Source: an uncultured Verrucomicrobia subdivision 3 bacterium
GTDB lineage: Bacteria; Verrucomicrobiota; Verrucomicrobiia; Limisphaerales; UBA11358
Reading direction: 5' to 3'
DNA length: 64,000 bases
NCBI GenBank assembly: GCA_903875465.1
Contig: CAIQWB010000038.1
Coordinates: 62,001 to 126,000, forward strand
In this document: piece by piece, positions 42,247 to 51,421 of the stretch
Numbering within the stretch: the stretch's first letter is position 1
How the letters are laid out: each line of letters starts with the position of its first letter
Position numbers and translations under genes: made by a program
Notes under the pieces: model-generated
Told to the model about the DNA's origin: nothing
The model's database searches: none
The model's input: only the letters and a program-made list of their open reading frames with translations

Positions 42247-44907
42247 TCAAATCCACTGTTTGCGCACCATCCATGATTTGATCACCTGCGTAAGTGCGAG
42301 GTAGCAGACCAAGGTCATCGCCAGCAATACCCAATAAAGGCCCGGCAGTGGCACAAAACCGAGTGGAGCACCCAGTGGCGTGTAAGGCAAGGCCCCGCCG
42401 ATAATCATGATTAGCACGGTGGTCATCGATAGCTGCCAGCTCGCCCGGGACTGCACGAAAGGGATCAGGTTGGTGCGGATAACATGAATGATCAGGGTTT
42501 GCGTCATGATCGATTCCACAAACCAGCCGGTGTGGAACAACTGGGCGGCATAAGTCTGGTCAATTGCGCCGTCCTTCCCAATCATCGCCGGCGCAATTTG
42601 TGCCATGGCGGCCGTGTCCGTGCATTTGAAAACAAACCACATAATTGCGAACGTGGTGTAATCAAAAATCGAACTGATCGGCCCCAGCAGAACCATGAAT
42701 TTGGCAATGTCGCCCATCACCCAGGGCCGGGGCTTGGCAATCAAGTTGGCCCCCACATTGTCCGTGGGAATCGGCACTTGGGAAAAATCGTACAGCAGAT
42801 TGTTCGTCAGAATCTGCAACGGCAGCATCGGCTGAAATTTGAATAGGGCCGCCGCTCCCAGCATGCTGAACATGTTGCCGAAATTGGAGCTCGCCCCCAT
42901 GCGGATGTACTTCAAGATGTTTACAAACACCTTGCGGCCTTCGATCACTCCCTCCTCCAGCACCATCAAATCTTTTTCCAGCAAAATCACATCGGCCGAC
43001 TCCTTGGCGATATCCACCGCCGTATCCACGGAAATGCCCACATCCGCCGCCCGCAGCGCCGGGGCATCGTTGATGCCGTCCCCCATGAATCCCACCACGT
43101 GACCTTTTTTCTGGAGCGCCTGCACCACGCGCTTTTTGTGCGCCGGGGACTGGCGCGCAAAGACATCCGTGGTTTCCACGGCTTCCGCCAGTTGGGCGTC
43201 GGTCATGGCTTCCACCTGGCTGCCCAGGAGAATTTTTTGCGCATTGATGCCCACCTCGGTGCAAACCTTGCGGGTGACCAGGTCGTTGTCCCCGGTGATA
43301 ACTTTGACCGTGATGCCATGCTGCCGCAAGGCGGTGATAGCTTTGGCGGAGGAGTCCTTCGGCGGGTCCAGGAAGGCCAGGTAACCCACCAAAACCAACT
43401 CGGATTCATCGGCCTTGGAAAAGCTGGTTTTGTCCCCCAGTTTCTTGGTCGCCACTGCCAGCACGCGGAAACCGTCCTCACTCAAATCATTGACTTGTTG
43501 GACCAGATCCCCCGTGAGAATGGGCTCCATCGGGATAATTTCACCATCGCTTTCAAAGTGGGTGCATTTGGCAAACACCGCCTCGGGTGCGCCCTTGGTG
43601 ATCAATTGACGCTCGCCAGTGGGGCTCTGAATGGCTACGGACATCATCCGGCGCGAGAAATCAAAGGGAATTTCATCAATCATCCGGTACTGTTCAATAC
43701 CCAGCAGACTATGCAATTCCGTGTATTTGAGCACCGCGCGGTCCAGTACGTTTTTTAATCCCGTCTGGAAATGGCTGATCAGGTAGGCGTCCCGCAACAC
43801 CGCGTCACTCTCATTTTTAAAAACATCGCAATGCAGCTCCAAGATAACGTGGTCAATGGTCAGTGTACCCGTTTTGTCCGTGCAGAGCACGTCCATGGCC
43901 CCAAAGTTTTGGATGGAGTTCAACCGCTTGACGATGACCTTCTTCCGGGACATGGCCAGCGCCCCTTTGGAGAGGCACACGGACACAATCATCGGCAGCA
44001 TTTCCGGCGTAAGCCCCACCGCCACCGCCAGCGAGAAAAGAAAGGCCGCCTTCCAATCGTGTTTGGTCAGGCCGTTGATCAGGAAGACCGCCGGCACCAT
44101 GAACATCATGAACCGGATCATCAGCCAGGTGAATTTCTTGATGCCTTTGTCGAAGGCGGTTTCCACCATCTGGCCGGTCAGGCTGCTGGCCATTTTGCCA
44201 AAATAGGTTGACGTGCCGGTGGCCACAATCACCGCCGTGGCGGAACCGCTTTCCACGCTGGTGCCCAGAAAGCAAATGTTCGTATGCTCGATGGCCGAAA
44301 CGTTGGTGCGCACGTCCCGGGCATCCGTTTTTTCCACCGGCAACGATTCCCCCGTCAACGTTGCCTGAATGATAAACAAATCCTTGGAAGCCATCAATCG
44401 GGCGTCACCGGGGATCATGTCGCCCGCCGAGAGCTTGACCACGTCGCCCGGCACCAGTTCCTTGAGCGCGATTTCCTGGGCTTTGCCGTCGCGGAGCACC
44501 GTAGCCGTGACTTTGATCATGGCCTTCAGTTTGGCGGCCGCATTGTCAGCTTTCGTTTCCTGAATGAACCGCAGCGAAAGGCCCAGCACCACCATCAAGA
44601 GCATGACCGAGCCGCTGATATAATCGGAGGAGGCTTCCGCCGTGGCAAATGTGATGATCGCCAGCACACTGAGCAAGATGACCAGGGGATTGACCGAGGC
44701 GATGTAGAGCCGGTGCAGCCAGCTGTTCTTCTTTTCCTGGGCCACCTCATTTGGACCATATCTGGCCATCCGCTCCGCGGCGGCCTCGGCGGTGAGGCCC
44801 GTGGCCGTGGTCTCCAAGAGCTGCAGCACCTCGGGAATTTCCTTGTTGGCGGCATCACGAACCAGTTCGGCGCCACGCTGGGCGCTCATGTATTTCGGGG
44901 CGGACAT
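42247..44907 (-). CDS. mgtA: Magnesium-importing P-type ATPase (MgtA/P3B type)
   Basis: This 886-residue P-type ATPase has ten predicted transmembrane helices. The phosphorylation motif 'DKTGTLT' has Asp344. Other motifs are actuator 'LTGESLPVEK', hinge 'MGDGINDAPAL', and helix-4 'AVGLTPEMLPMIV', which marks magnesium-type P3B pumps rather than calcium pumps. The N-terminus carries the cation-ATPase domain 'GLTAEAAAERMARYGPNE'. It would import Mg2+ under limitation. It is transcribed alone, upstream leader 44908-45286, and ends at the strong bidirectional terminator. Confidence 0.94.
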   Translation of the reverse strand: MSAPKYMSAQRGAELVRDAANKEIPEVLQLLETTATGLTAEAAAERMARYGPNEVAQEKKNSWLHRLYIASVNPLVILLSVLAIITFATAEASSDYISGSVMLLMVVLGLSLRFIQETKADNAAAKLKAMIKVTATVLRDGKAQEIALKELVPGDVVKLSAGDMIPGDARLMASKDLFIIQATLTGESLPVEKTDARDVRTNVSAIEHTNICFLGTSVESGSATAVIVATGTSTYFGKMASSLTGQMVETAFDKGIKKFTWLMIRFMMFMVPAVFLINGLTKHDWKAAFLFSLAVAVGLTPEMLPMIVSVCLSKGALAMSRKKVIVKRLNSIQNFGAMDVLCTDKTGTLTIDHVILELHCDVFKNESDAVLRDAYLISHFQTGLKNVLDRAVLKYTELHSLLGIEQYRMIDEIPFDFSRRMMSVAIQSPTGERQLITKGAPEAVFAKCTHFESDGEIIPMEPILTGDLVQQVNDLSEDGFRVLAVATKKLGDKTSFSKADESELVLVGYLAFLDPPKDSSAKAITALRQHGITVKVITGDNDLVTRKVCTEVGINAQKILLGSQVEAMTDAQLAEAVETTDVFARQSPAHKKRVVQALQKKGHVVGFMGDGINDAPALRAADVGISVDTAVDIAKESADVILLEKDLMVLEEGVIEGRKVFVNILKYIRMGASSNFGNMFSMLGAAALFKFQPMLPLQILTNNLLYDFSQVPIPTDNVGANLIAKPRPWVMGDIAKFMVLLGPISSIFDYTTFAIMWFVFKCTDTAAMAQIAPAMIGKDGAIDQTYAAQLFHTGWFVESIMTQTLIIHVIRTNLIPFVQSRASWQLSMTTVLIMIIGGALPYTPLGAPLGFVPLPGLYWVLLAMTLVCYLALTQVIKSWMVRKQWI

Positions 44908-45286
44908 AATTTGTTTGGCTCGTCAGGTTATCGATTTTCCGCAGTAATCACAGGCAACGATTTGGTGAATATTTTGCGGTTTGGCTGGCGCGAGGCAAGC
45001 TTTCGCTTTGCCTTGGCCCGAATTTACCGAATGGCAGAGGCCTATATCTTTTGGGGTACGCGCGGAAGGCGTGCGGGAATAATGGCGGTTTACCGGGCGG
45101 GAGCCAACCAAAGCCGCCCCCCCGATATTCACCCGGCAAAAATTTAGCCAGGATCGCGGAACCTCCCGATTACCAAAGCGGGTAATAGCTACTGGGATCC
45201 TAAATGAATCGGTGAACCGCTGCCGGCCAGGCCGCCACCTGGTCATTCCGCGTCAGGGTTCGCCTGCGTTTAATCGGGGCCACGAT
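44908..45286. other. Intergenic region upstream of the MgtA-type gene
   Basis: This 379-bp stretch has no supported gene. On the minus strand a short stem with a GAAA tetraloop (near 44990-45012) could form in the mgtA leader. I see no recognisable Mg2+ riboswitch and no clear Shine-Dalgarno sequence. Confidence 0.4.
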
Positions 45287-46852
45287 CTATACCGGGTCCG
45301 GCGGGCGCACCGTGAATTTTTTCTCGGTCAGGCTTTCCAAAAACGCCTTTAAGTCGGCGAGGTCCTGCTGGTTCAAACCCAGCGGCTTCAGCAGCGCGGA
45401 TTTTTTGGGAAAGAGCGGGTCGTTTTTTTGTTTGGGCGTCGGCCGCAAAGTCGGCATTCCAGCGTTATACATGGCCAGCACGCCGTCCAGTTCAAACAGT
45501 CCGTTGTGCATATAGGGGCCGGTGTGGGCCACATTCCGCAGGGATGGGGTCTTGAAGCGTCCCACATCCTCGGGCGCATGGGTCACGACATAGCGGCCGA
45601 GATCTTCATACTTGCGTCCGTAGTAAGACAGGCCCTCGTTGTGAAAGCGGGCATCGGTGAAGTTCGGGCCATTATGGCAATTGATGCAACGGGCCGTGGT
45701 CCGAAACAAGTGCAGTCCCCGCACGGCGCTATCGCTCAAGGCATTGGTATCCCCGAGCAGGAAATTATCAAAATCATTGGCACGGCTGTTAATCGTTCGC
45801 TCGAAGGTGGCAATGGCCTGAACCACCCGGCCGATGGTCGGCTCCGGATCCCCGAAAGCATCCGTAAACCGGCTTGCATAACCCGGAATGGCCAGCAACC
45901 GCTCCCGCACCAAGGCCGCTCCGCTGCGCATTTCATCCTCGTTGTTTAAGACCGCGCGCGCCTGTTCTTCGAGCGAATCGACGCGCCCGTCCCAAAAGGG
46001 GGTCAGCAAGTGCCCGGAGTTGAGAATCATCGGGGCATTGCGTTTCAACACTTTCCGGGCATGGCCAAAGGAAACGGTGCGTCCGTCCGTCCAAGCCAGA
46101 TCGGGGTCGTGGCAACTCGCGCAGGCAATCTGGCCGGAACCACTCAGGCGGGGGTCAAAATACAACCGCTTGCCGAGGTCGGCTTTCGCGTCGGAATACG
46201 AGTTGTTAGTGGGATAGTTAACCGGCGGCAGCAGGCCAATTTCCACAAAGCGGGGCTTCACTTCGTCATCGAGGTTGGCCGCAGGCCACTGGCTGGAAGG
46301 CCCGGCATAAACGGCCCGCAGTTCAACTGCCTGACGCTGGTATTCGGCATCGCCCAGCATTGGGCGGATTTTCACGCGGGCGCTGTTAACCTCGACCGGG
46401 GCGCTTTCCTCGCTTTCTCCGGACAGGCGGGGTTTTTCTGCGGGATCATTCGTGCCGAGGGTCCGCACCGGGTGGCGCAACTCGCCGTATTTCTGCTGTT
46501 GTTCCGCGGTGAGGAGGGCCAGCTGCCCGGCGCGCAGGGCCCGCACCTGGCGGGCATAATCGAGCCGGGCGAGCCGCTGCACATCTGGCGGGGTGTTGGT
46601 CACCGTGGCCTGCTCCAAATGTCCGCGGGCGGCGACCAAATCGGCGCGCAGGCGCAGCGCAGCTTGCTTCTGCTCAGGGGAAAAACCCAACCTTTCCGCA
46701 TAATCCCACACCCCGGCGGGAGCCGCCGCCGGAGACGTTTGGGTTTGCGCCAGCAACGGCCGGCACAGCAGTGCGGCCAACAAGCCCGCCGCCCCAAACA
46801 GGGTGGCGCAGCGCCGGGCGAAGCGGCCGCGGCGGATGGAGAATTGCTTCAT
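45287..46852 (-). CDS. Diheme cytochrome c peroxidase/MauG-like protein with Spy-like N-terminal segment
   Basis: This 521-residue periplasmic protein has a signal peptide (about residues 1-36). Two c-heme sites mark the peroxidase/MauG family: Cys244-x-x-Cys247-His248 ('CASCH') and Cys389-x-x-Cys392-His393 ('CINCH'). Conserved segments include 'LGKRLYFDPRLSGSGQIACASC' and 'FKTPSLRNVAHTGPYMHNG'. Residues of about 45-115 form a helical, Gln/Arg/Leu-rich region with 'LTAEQQQKYGEL', which resembles the LTxxQ repeat of Spy/CpxP/CnrX-type sensors. That assignment is tentative. The start overlaps the PepSY gene stop (ATGA). It probably reduces peroxide or oxidises a partner, and a metal-stress link is inference. 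Confidence 0.9.
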   Translation of the reverse strand: MKQFSIRRGRFARRCATLFGAAGLLAALLCRPLLAQTQTSPAAAPAGVWDYAERLGFSPEQKQAALRLRADLVAARGHLEQATVTNTPPDVQRLARLDYARQVRALRAGQLALLTAEQQQKYGELRHPVRTLGTNDPAEKPRLSGESEESAPVEVNSARVKIRPMLGDAEYQRQAVELRAVYAGPSSQWPAANLDDEVKPRFVEIGLLPPVNYPTNNSYSDAKADLGKRLYFDPRLSGSGQIACASCHDPDLAWTDGRTVSFGHARKVLKRNAPMILNSGHLLTPFWDGRVDSLEEQARAVLNNEDEMRSGAALVRERLLAIPGYASRFTDAFGDPEPTIGRVVQAIATFERTINSRANDFDNFLLGDTNALSDSAVRGLHLFRTTARCINCHNGPNFTDARFHNEGLSYYGRKYEDLGRYVVTHAPEDVGRFKTPSLRNVAHTGPYMHNGLFELDGVLAMYNAGMPTLRPTPKQKNDPLFPKKSALLKPLGLNQQDLADLKAFLESLTEKKFTVRPPDPV

Positions 46853-47415
46853 AGGTAATGCAACACAATAAATGTGGGAATAATAATGCCAATCAGCACG
46901 AGCACACCGCCCCGACGGGTGATCCCCTGTTTTCCCGGCAGCATAAATATACCCGTGACCGCCATCGTCAGGAGCGCCAGGCTGAAACCATCGGCAAACC
47001 AGGTCCACCAGCGCCCGGGGTTATAATGCAATCGGTTGAAGGTGTTCAACAACGGGCGTTTCTTCATGGTTTCCAGGACCGCCTGGCCGGTGGCCCGCGC
47101 AATCACCAGGCTGCCGCCTTGGAAAAAAATTTTCAGCTGCCCCTCCACCGGCGAGTAGTGGCTTTGATAGGCCCCCTCCACCCCTAAACTGCCGATCAGC
47201 TTGCGGGCATCGTCCTTCGTAAACGGCTGGTCGGCCGGCAGGGCGGCCACCTGCAATTCGCGGCGGGCGATGCTGTAATTGGGATTCCAATCACGCAAGT
47301 GATCCAAGGCCAGGCCGGAAGCGCTGTAGGCAATGGCCAGGCCAAAAAACAGATAACCCAAGTCCCGGTGCAGGCTGCGCATCCACTTTCGCCAGCGACC
47401 GGCAGCCACACTCAT
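46849..47415 (-). CDS. PepSY-associated transmembrane protein
   Basis: This 188-residue membrane protein has three helices (about residues 18-37, 136-159 and 168-188) and a periplasmic PepSY-like domain in between (about 60-125). Conserved histidines at the membrane edges ('RSLHRDLGYLFF' and 'FNRLHYNPG') match PepSY_TM proteins, where they are thought to bind heme b. Such proteins often serve in iron or siderophore reduction. Here it is translationally coupled on both sides (ATGA overlaps) to a DUF4920 protein and a diheme peroxidase, which suggests transfer of electrons across the membrane. Confidence 0.82.
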   Translation of the reverse strand: MSVAAGRWRKWMRSLHRDLGYLFFGLAIAYSASGLALDHLRDWNPNYSIARRELQVAALPADQPFTKDDARKLIGSLGVEGAYQSHYSPVEGQLKIFFQGGSLVIARATGQAVLETMKKRPLLNTFNRLHYNPGRWWTWFADGFSLALLTMAVTGIFMLPGKQGITRRGGVLVLIGIIIPTFIVLHYL

Positions 47416-47996
47416 TCCGGTTTGGCTTGCCAGGTTTCCGCCGCAAACGACACCGACGTCAGGTAGCCCAGTCGCGACTTGGCCAACCGCTCACGCAGCG
47501 CGGTGATTTGCCGCAAATTGGCCGCCACGGCCTTGTCTGGATCGGCGGCCCCCACCGCGTTTTCACGGGGCGCTGGCGCGGCTGATTTGACGCGGGCCTC
47601 CCATTTGTCCAGATAGTTGGTATCCACCTTGGTCGCATGGACGGTACCGGTGACCAGAATGGTCTTGCCTTGGAGCTCGGGCAGAAACGGTTTGAATGTG
47701 GGTCCCTCCTCATTCTGCTGGACCTTCACCAAACCCTTGGCGTCGGCATTCGGGTCGTGCAACATGGCCCAACAGCCTTTGCGTTTGCAGTAGTCTGTCA
47801 CAAAGCCCTCCAGGACGATTTGCTGGCCATCCAGTTTGGCGGGACTCTGAATTAATTCTTTGATGGTCACCACGGGTGGCTGGCCAGCCACCGCCGCCGG
47901 TGCGGCGTTGGTATCGGCCGCGTCCGTTGTGAGGGTGGACACCCCGAGGCAGGCAGTGAGGGCAAGTCCCAGGAGGAAGAATGGTGTGGATTTCAT
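47412..47996 (-). CDS. DUF4920-like secreted protein (OB-fold type)
   Basis: This 194-residue exported protein (signal peptide about residues 1-26) has a core of about residues 40-125. It contains 'LDGQQIVLEGFVTDYCKRKGCWAMLHD', whose paired cysteines and Trp are typical of DUF4920 proteins, which have an OB fold. Function is unknown; the CxxxGC motif suggests metal or thiol chemistry. Residues 150-180 add a short helix. The gene begins 53 nt after the pseudopilin gene and overlaps the PepSY gene by 4 nt. Confidence 0.78.
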   Translation of the reverse strand: MKSTPFFLLGLALTACLGVSTLTTDAADTNAAPAAVAGQPPVVTIKELIQSPAKLDGQQIVLEGFVTDYCKRKGCWAMLHDPNADAKGLVKVQQNEEGPTFKPFLPELQGKTILVTGTVHATKVDTNYLDKWEARVKSAAPAPRENAVGAADPDKAVAANLRQITALRERLAKSRLGYLTSVSFAAETWQAKPE

Positions 47997-48049
47997 GTTG
48001 TTGATTACGTGCGTTTAAAATGGTGCGTTGGCGTAAGGACCAGACCAGT

Positions 48050-48652
48050 TTACTGGGAAAAGGTCCGGCCGTCCAGATAACCGTAGTTAACCCGCTTATG
48101 ACTGTCGTGCGGCTTGTATTGCAGGTAGGTGGCCACCGTCGTGGGCCCGCCCGTGGTCGGGGATTCCGGAACATTGGCCACTGATGGCAGGGCAAAGGTG
48201 AAATTGTCCCAGAGCACCACCGTGGTCATCATGCTGTTAAAGGCCGACGAGGTATTCGGGCCGGTCACTGCCGTCGACCGGGACCAGGCATAATTGACAC
48301 CATTGGTCACCAAGGAAGGCCGCCCAGCCGGACAAAGCCAGACGGTATTATTGGCCGGGATGTAAGACCGGAAATAATAGCACATGCTCATGGTGTCAAA
48401 ATACATCCGGTAGGAGGAGTACCCCAACATTTCCTGGGTGGGCAATTTGTTGCCATTGTCGTCATTATATAGAGTGTAAGTATAGGCGAGCTGGCGCAAG
48501 TTGGAACAGCACTGGACCTTCTTGGCCTTGTCCTTGGCCCGCGCCAGGGCCGGGAGCAACATGGCCGCCAGGATGGCGATAATGGCAATCACCACCAGCA
48601 GCTCGATCAGAGTGAAGGCGCGCTGAACTTTATGGGATAAAGATGAGACCAT
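48050..48652 (-). CDS. Type II pseudopilin-like protein (prepilin-type N-terminal motif)
   Basis: This 200-residue protein has the prepilin cleavage/methylation segment '[20 protein letters not shown]' at about residues 12-31, followed by '[20 protein letters not shown]', the standard verrucomicrobial form. The C-terminus has a His-rich segment and 'YLDG', close to the H-X9-DG motif but with one residue fewer. Such orphan pseudopilins are numerous in this phylum and their function is unknown. The start lies 3 nt after the stop of the GloVer protein gene. Confidence 0.92.
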   Translation of the reverse strand: MVSSLSHKVQRAFTLIELLVVIAIIAILAAMLLPALARAKDKAKKVQCCSNLRQLAYTYTLYNDDNGNKLPTQEMLGYSSYRMYFDTMSMCYYFRSYIPANNTVWLCPAGRPSLVTNGVNYAWSRSTAVTGPNTSSAFNSMMTTVVLWDNFTFALPSVANVPESPTTGGPTTVATYLQYKPHDSHKRVNYGYLDGRTFSQ

Positions 48653-48655
48653 GGC

Positions 48656-50161
48656 TTACTGGCTGGCACCCGAAATCCGGAAGAAGGACTGGGTTTGAGT
48701 CGGGGACAGCGGGATGGCGTTGGTCAGCAGGCCACTCAGCCAGTTGGTTGTCCACGGAACCGCCCGCAAATCGCTGGTGGTATCCACGTTGAATGGCCCA
48801 TAGCCCCCCACCCAGGTGAGAACTGGTCCGGCTGGAGTGTTGCTGATGCCCGCCACGATCGGCGGAGGCGGCAGGGCCACGCGAATGATCGTGCCATTGC
48901 CCGAGGAGGCTCCGCTGCTCGCCACCCCGCCCTTGTTGATGGGGAAGTAAATACCCACACTGCCAGTGATGGGGTTGGTGTAAAGGGTGCCACCGCCGTA
49001 TTGCGGCGAGGCCCCCAGCGCCTGACCAGTAACGCCTTCAAAGTCGGCGAGCTTGCTCACCACGCCGTTGGAAAGGACCAACGAATCCAGCACCCCTTTG
49101 CCCTGAGAACCGCCAGTCAGGGTGGTAAAGTAAAGCGTGTTGTTGTACAGCACGGGCGTGCCATACGGTTGCTTGCCGTAATTCGTGGTGGCCACGGCGT
49201 TGGTTACGAAATTAAACAAGCTGGTCAATGCCCCGTTGGTCAGATTGTAGCGGACAATCGCCCCGGTGTTCGTGGAACTGCCCGCTGTGGTGAAATATAG
49301 AAAATTAGTGCCGTCAAAGACCGGGTCGCCCGCCGGAAAACTAATAAATCCCCCCGGCAAAACCGTGGCCGACAATTTGGGGTTGCCCGCCGCGTCAAAT
49401 GAGATCTTGTCCAGCACCCCCGCCCCGTTGGGCGCGCCCGGGCGCACGACCCCACCGGCAAAAGTCAGGAAATAATAATTGGTCCCCAAAACGGGCACCA
49501 AGCTGCTGCCCAAAGGTTGCCGGCCGGGCACATCGGTGTTGGTGCCATTCAAGAGAAAGACATCCGTGACCGTGCCGTTGGTCAGGTTGTATTTTGTCAC
49601 CGTGCCATAGGTCGAATTGGTGCCACCGGCACTGCACGTAAACCATAATTCCTGTCCGATTTGGACGGGCGTGGAGTGGGGAGCCTGCCCATGGAAGGAA
49701 GTAATATAGTCATTCGTGGGAAAACTGTAGACATTGTTCAGCGTGCTGGCCGCCAGATCAATGCTTACGAGGGACCCCTTATTGCCCGTGCCGCCCACCG
49801 AAGTGGTAAACCAGCCCAGCCCATTGGCCACCACCACGGCCGATGACCAGGGACTCTTGCCGGAGGTATTATCCAGCGTGGCCAGTTGCGTGATGTTGGA
49901 GGTAAACGGGTCAAAACTGAAGACCGCGCCAGCCCCGGCCGCCCCGCCTAAATTGCTGGTAAACCAAAGGTTGGTGCCCACCAGCGTCAGCCGGGTTTCC
50001 GGCGTGCTCGGACCATATCCCAAGCCCGTATTTTGGTCCACGCTCACCTGGAAATCCGCAACTTTTTGCACCGTTTGAGACCAAGCCGGTTGCGCCAAGC
50101 TCACCAGAGCCAGACCGATGGAGGAATAAACAAAGAGGTCGCTGGTTAAGTTTTTTGTCAT
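48656..50161 (-). CDS. Secreted GloVer-repeat protein (TIGR03803-like)
   Basis: This 501-residue exported protein (signal peptide about residues 1-28) consists of repeated 40-60 residue beta segments. Examples are 'GTPVLYNNTLYFTTLTGGSQGKGVLDSL' cut short here as 'LYFTTLTGGSQGKG', 'TGAIVRYNLTNGALTSLF' and 'TYGTVTKYNLTNGTVTDVF'. These fit the Gloeobacter/Verrucomicrobia (GloVer) tandem repeat, probably a beta-propeller. The end 'TQTQSFFRISGASQ' is a C-terminal domain shared with other secreted proteins of the group. It is the first gene of the five-gene minus-strand operon. Function is unknown, and binding to a surface polymer is one possibility. Confidence 0.88.
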   Translation of the reverse strand: MTKNLTSDLFVYSSIGLALVSLAQPAWSQTVQKVADFQVSVDQNTGLGYGPSTPETRLTLVGTNLWFTSNLGGAAGAGAVFSFDPFTSNITQLATLDNTSGKSPWSSAVVVANGLGWFTTSVGGTGNKGSLVSIDLAASTLNNVYSFPTNDYITSFHGQAPHSTPVQIGQELWFTCSAGGTNSTYGTVTKYNLTNGTVTDVFLLNGTNTDVPGRQPLGSSLVPVLGTNYYFLTFAGGVVRPGAPNGAGVLDKISFDAAGNPKLSATVLPGGFISFPAGDPVFDGTNFLYFTTAGSSTNTGAIVRYNLTNGALTSLFNFVTNAVATTNYGKQPYGTPVLYNNTLYFTTLTGGSQGKGVLDSLVLSNGVVSKLADFEGVTGQALGASPQYGGGTLYTNPITGSVGIYFPINKGGVASSGASSGNGTIIRVALPPPPIVAGISNTPAGPVLTWVGGYGPFNVDTTSDLRAVPWTTNWLSGLLTNAIPLSPTQTQSFFRISGASQ

Positions 50162-50633
50162 AATAGTTTCATCTGATGGTTACGAGATTGCACTTGCCTG
50201 ATTTTAAAAAATTCTTTGTAAATGGCCTTTGGCCATGCCTTGTTTATGTACGACTAAACCGGTCGCGACTTAAATAAATTAATAAAAATGAAATACCTGT
50301 CAACGTTATTTGAGCATTATTTGAAATACCTTAAGCAAAATTGGGGCAATGACGGTGAAAATGAAACCATGAATCGTTGCCTGCGGAGTGGGCTACACAA
50401 TTTAACCAGACGCCATTATTGAATCGTTGGATCATTAAATCGGATGCGGCAACGCATGGGCTGACATGAAATCGTCGTTTTTTACCTTCGGCCCCAACTT
50501 CGGCGAACAGGGAAGCCCTTGACGCTTCCGTGGATTCTGCCCTCGCGGAGGGCTAAACCGGACAGTAATTTCCGGTGCTGGACGGGGTAAAGCCAGGGGC
50601 TTTCGGAAAGTGTTGCCATCTTCCCAAACGGAT

Positions 50634-50724
50634 CGACCTTCGGGAGGGGCTTGACTGGCCTTGACGGGATTTTACCAGAATTTAATACAATTTATTGTAT
50701 TTCAATGACTTGCTCCATTTTAAA
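50634..50724 (+). repeat. 92-bp dispersed repeat, copy 2
   Basis: This 91-bp copy pairs with 15923-16014. The blocks CGACCT, GGGGCTTGAC, CGGGATTT, ATTTCAATGACTTGCT and TTTTAAA are shared in the same order. Confidence 0.65.
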
Positions 50725-51386
50725 CAGTGCGGCGGGGGTTTTACAGCGCTGGACGGCGCGCAACGGAAGCAGTCCAAAATCCAACGTCCAAAGCCACAAC
50801 CTGGACCCCGCGTCACCCGGATTTAACCACCAGCGCTGGGACGACTAACCTCACCGAAAGGGTCAGGAGGCGTGCGCCTGCCGGTTGAATGCCCGCACTG
50901 GTCGAGCGGGATCGCAGGCCGCGCAGGTGTTCCCAGTGCGCTGGCAATCCCTGGCAAAGGCACGATTAGGTACGATTGAACTAAAAATCGGCTCTGGGCT
51001 GCAGCTTTTGGGCACCCGCGGCCCCTCTGGTCGTCGGGTGCAACTTGCAGGGTGGTTTGCTGAAATACTGGCGGGGATGCGCGGATGGGACGATGGGGCC
51101 AGGAGGTGGAACTTGGTCGGCAACGGCGGGCGGGCGGCGTTTTTTATTTTCTTCGCGGCCCTGATCGGACCATGTTGCATGAGACGGAATAGGATCTTCA
51201 ATTCCTGAACTTTCCAAGCTCCCCATTAAGATGCCAAAGAACACAGCCGAAAAATGGGGTGGGCCACGTTGGCGCAAACGGTTTATTTCGCACGTACAAC
51301 CACTCTGCTGATGAGTATATGGCAGTCGGGGGATATTGTCAAACGGAGCCAGCGCCCGGCAATGAGCAGGCGCATCGCCGCTTGAC

Positions 51387-51415
51387 TTGGAGGGTTGGGT
51401 GGGAAAAACTATAAC
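51387..51415 (+). promoter_or_regulatory. Predicted promoter of the small TPR gene
   Basis: TTGGAG (51387-51392), a 17-nt spacer and TATAAC (51410-51415), 6 nt before the ATG at 51422. A leaderless message is predicted. Confidence 0.5.
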
Positions 51416-51421
51416 AGCCAT

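Larger units (their letters stand above)
50162..51421. other. 1.26-kb gene-poor region
   Basis: No convincing coding sequence is present. The span contains a short palindrome ATGGCC-TTT-GGCCAT near 50221, the second copy of the 92-bp repeat (50634-50724), and the promoter of the small TPR gene. Weak open frames between 50860 and 51210 have no recognisable family. Confidence 0.5.

Noticed and set aside
44923-45246. A 107-codon minus-strand frame before mgtA
   Set aside because: Basic, low-complexity composition and no family features; treated as leader sequence.
50863-51208. Overlapping short frames on both strands of the gene-poor region
   Set aside because: No start context, no recognisable domain and similar open length on both strands. 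A decayed gene cannot be excluded, but is not supported.
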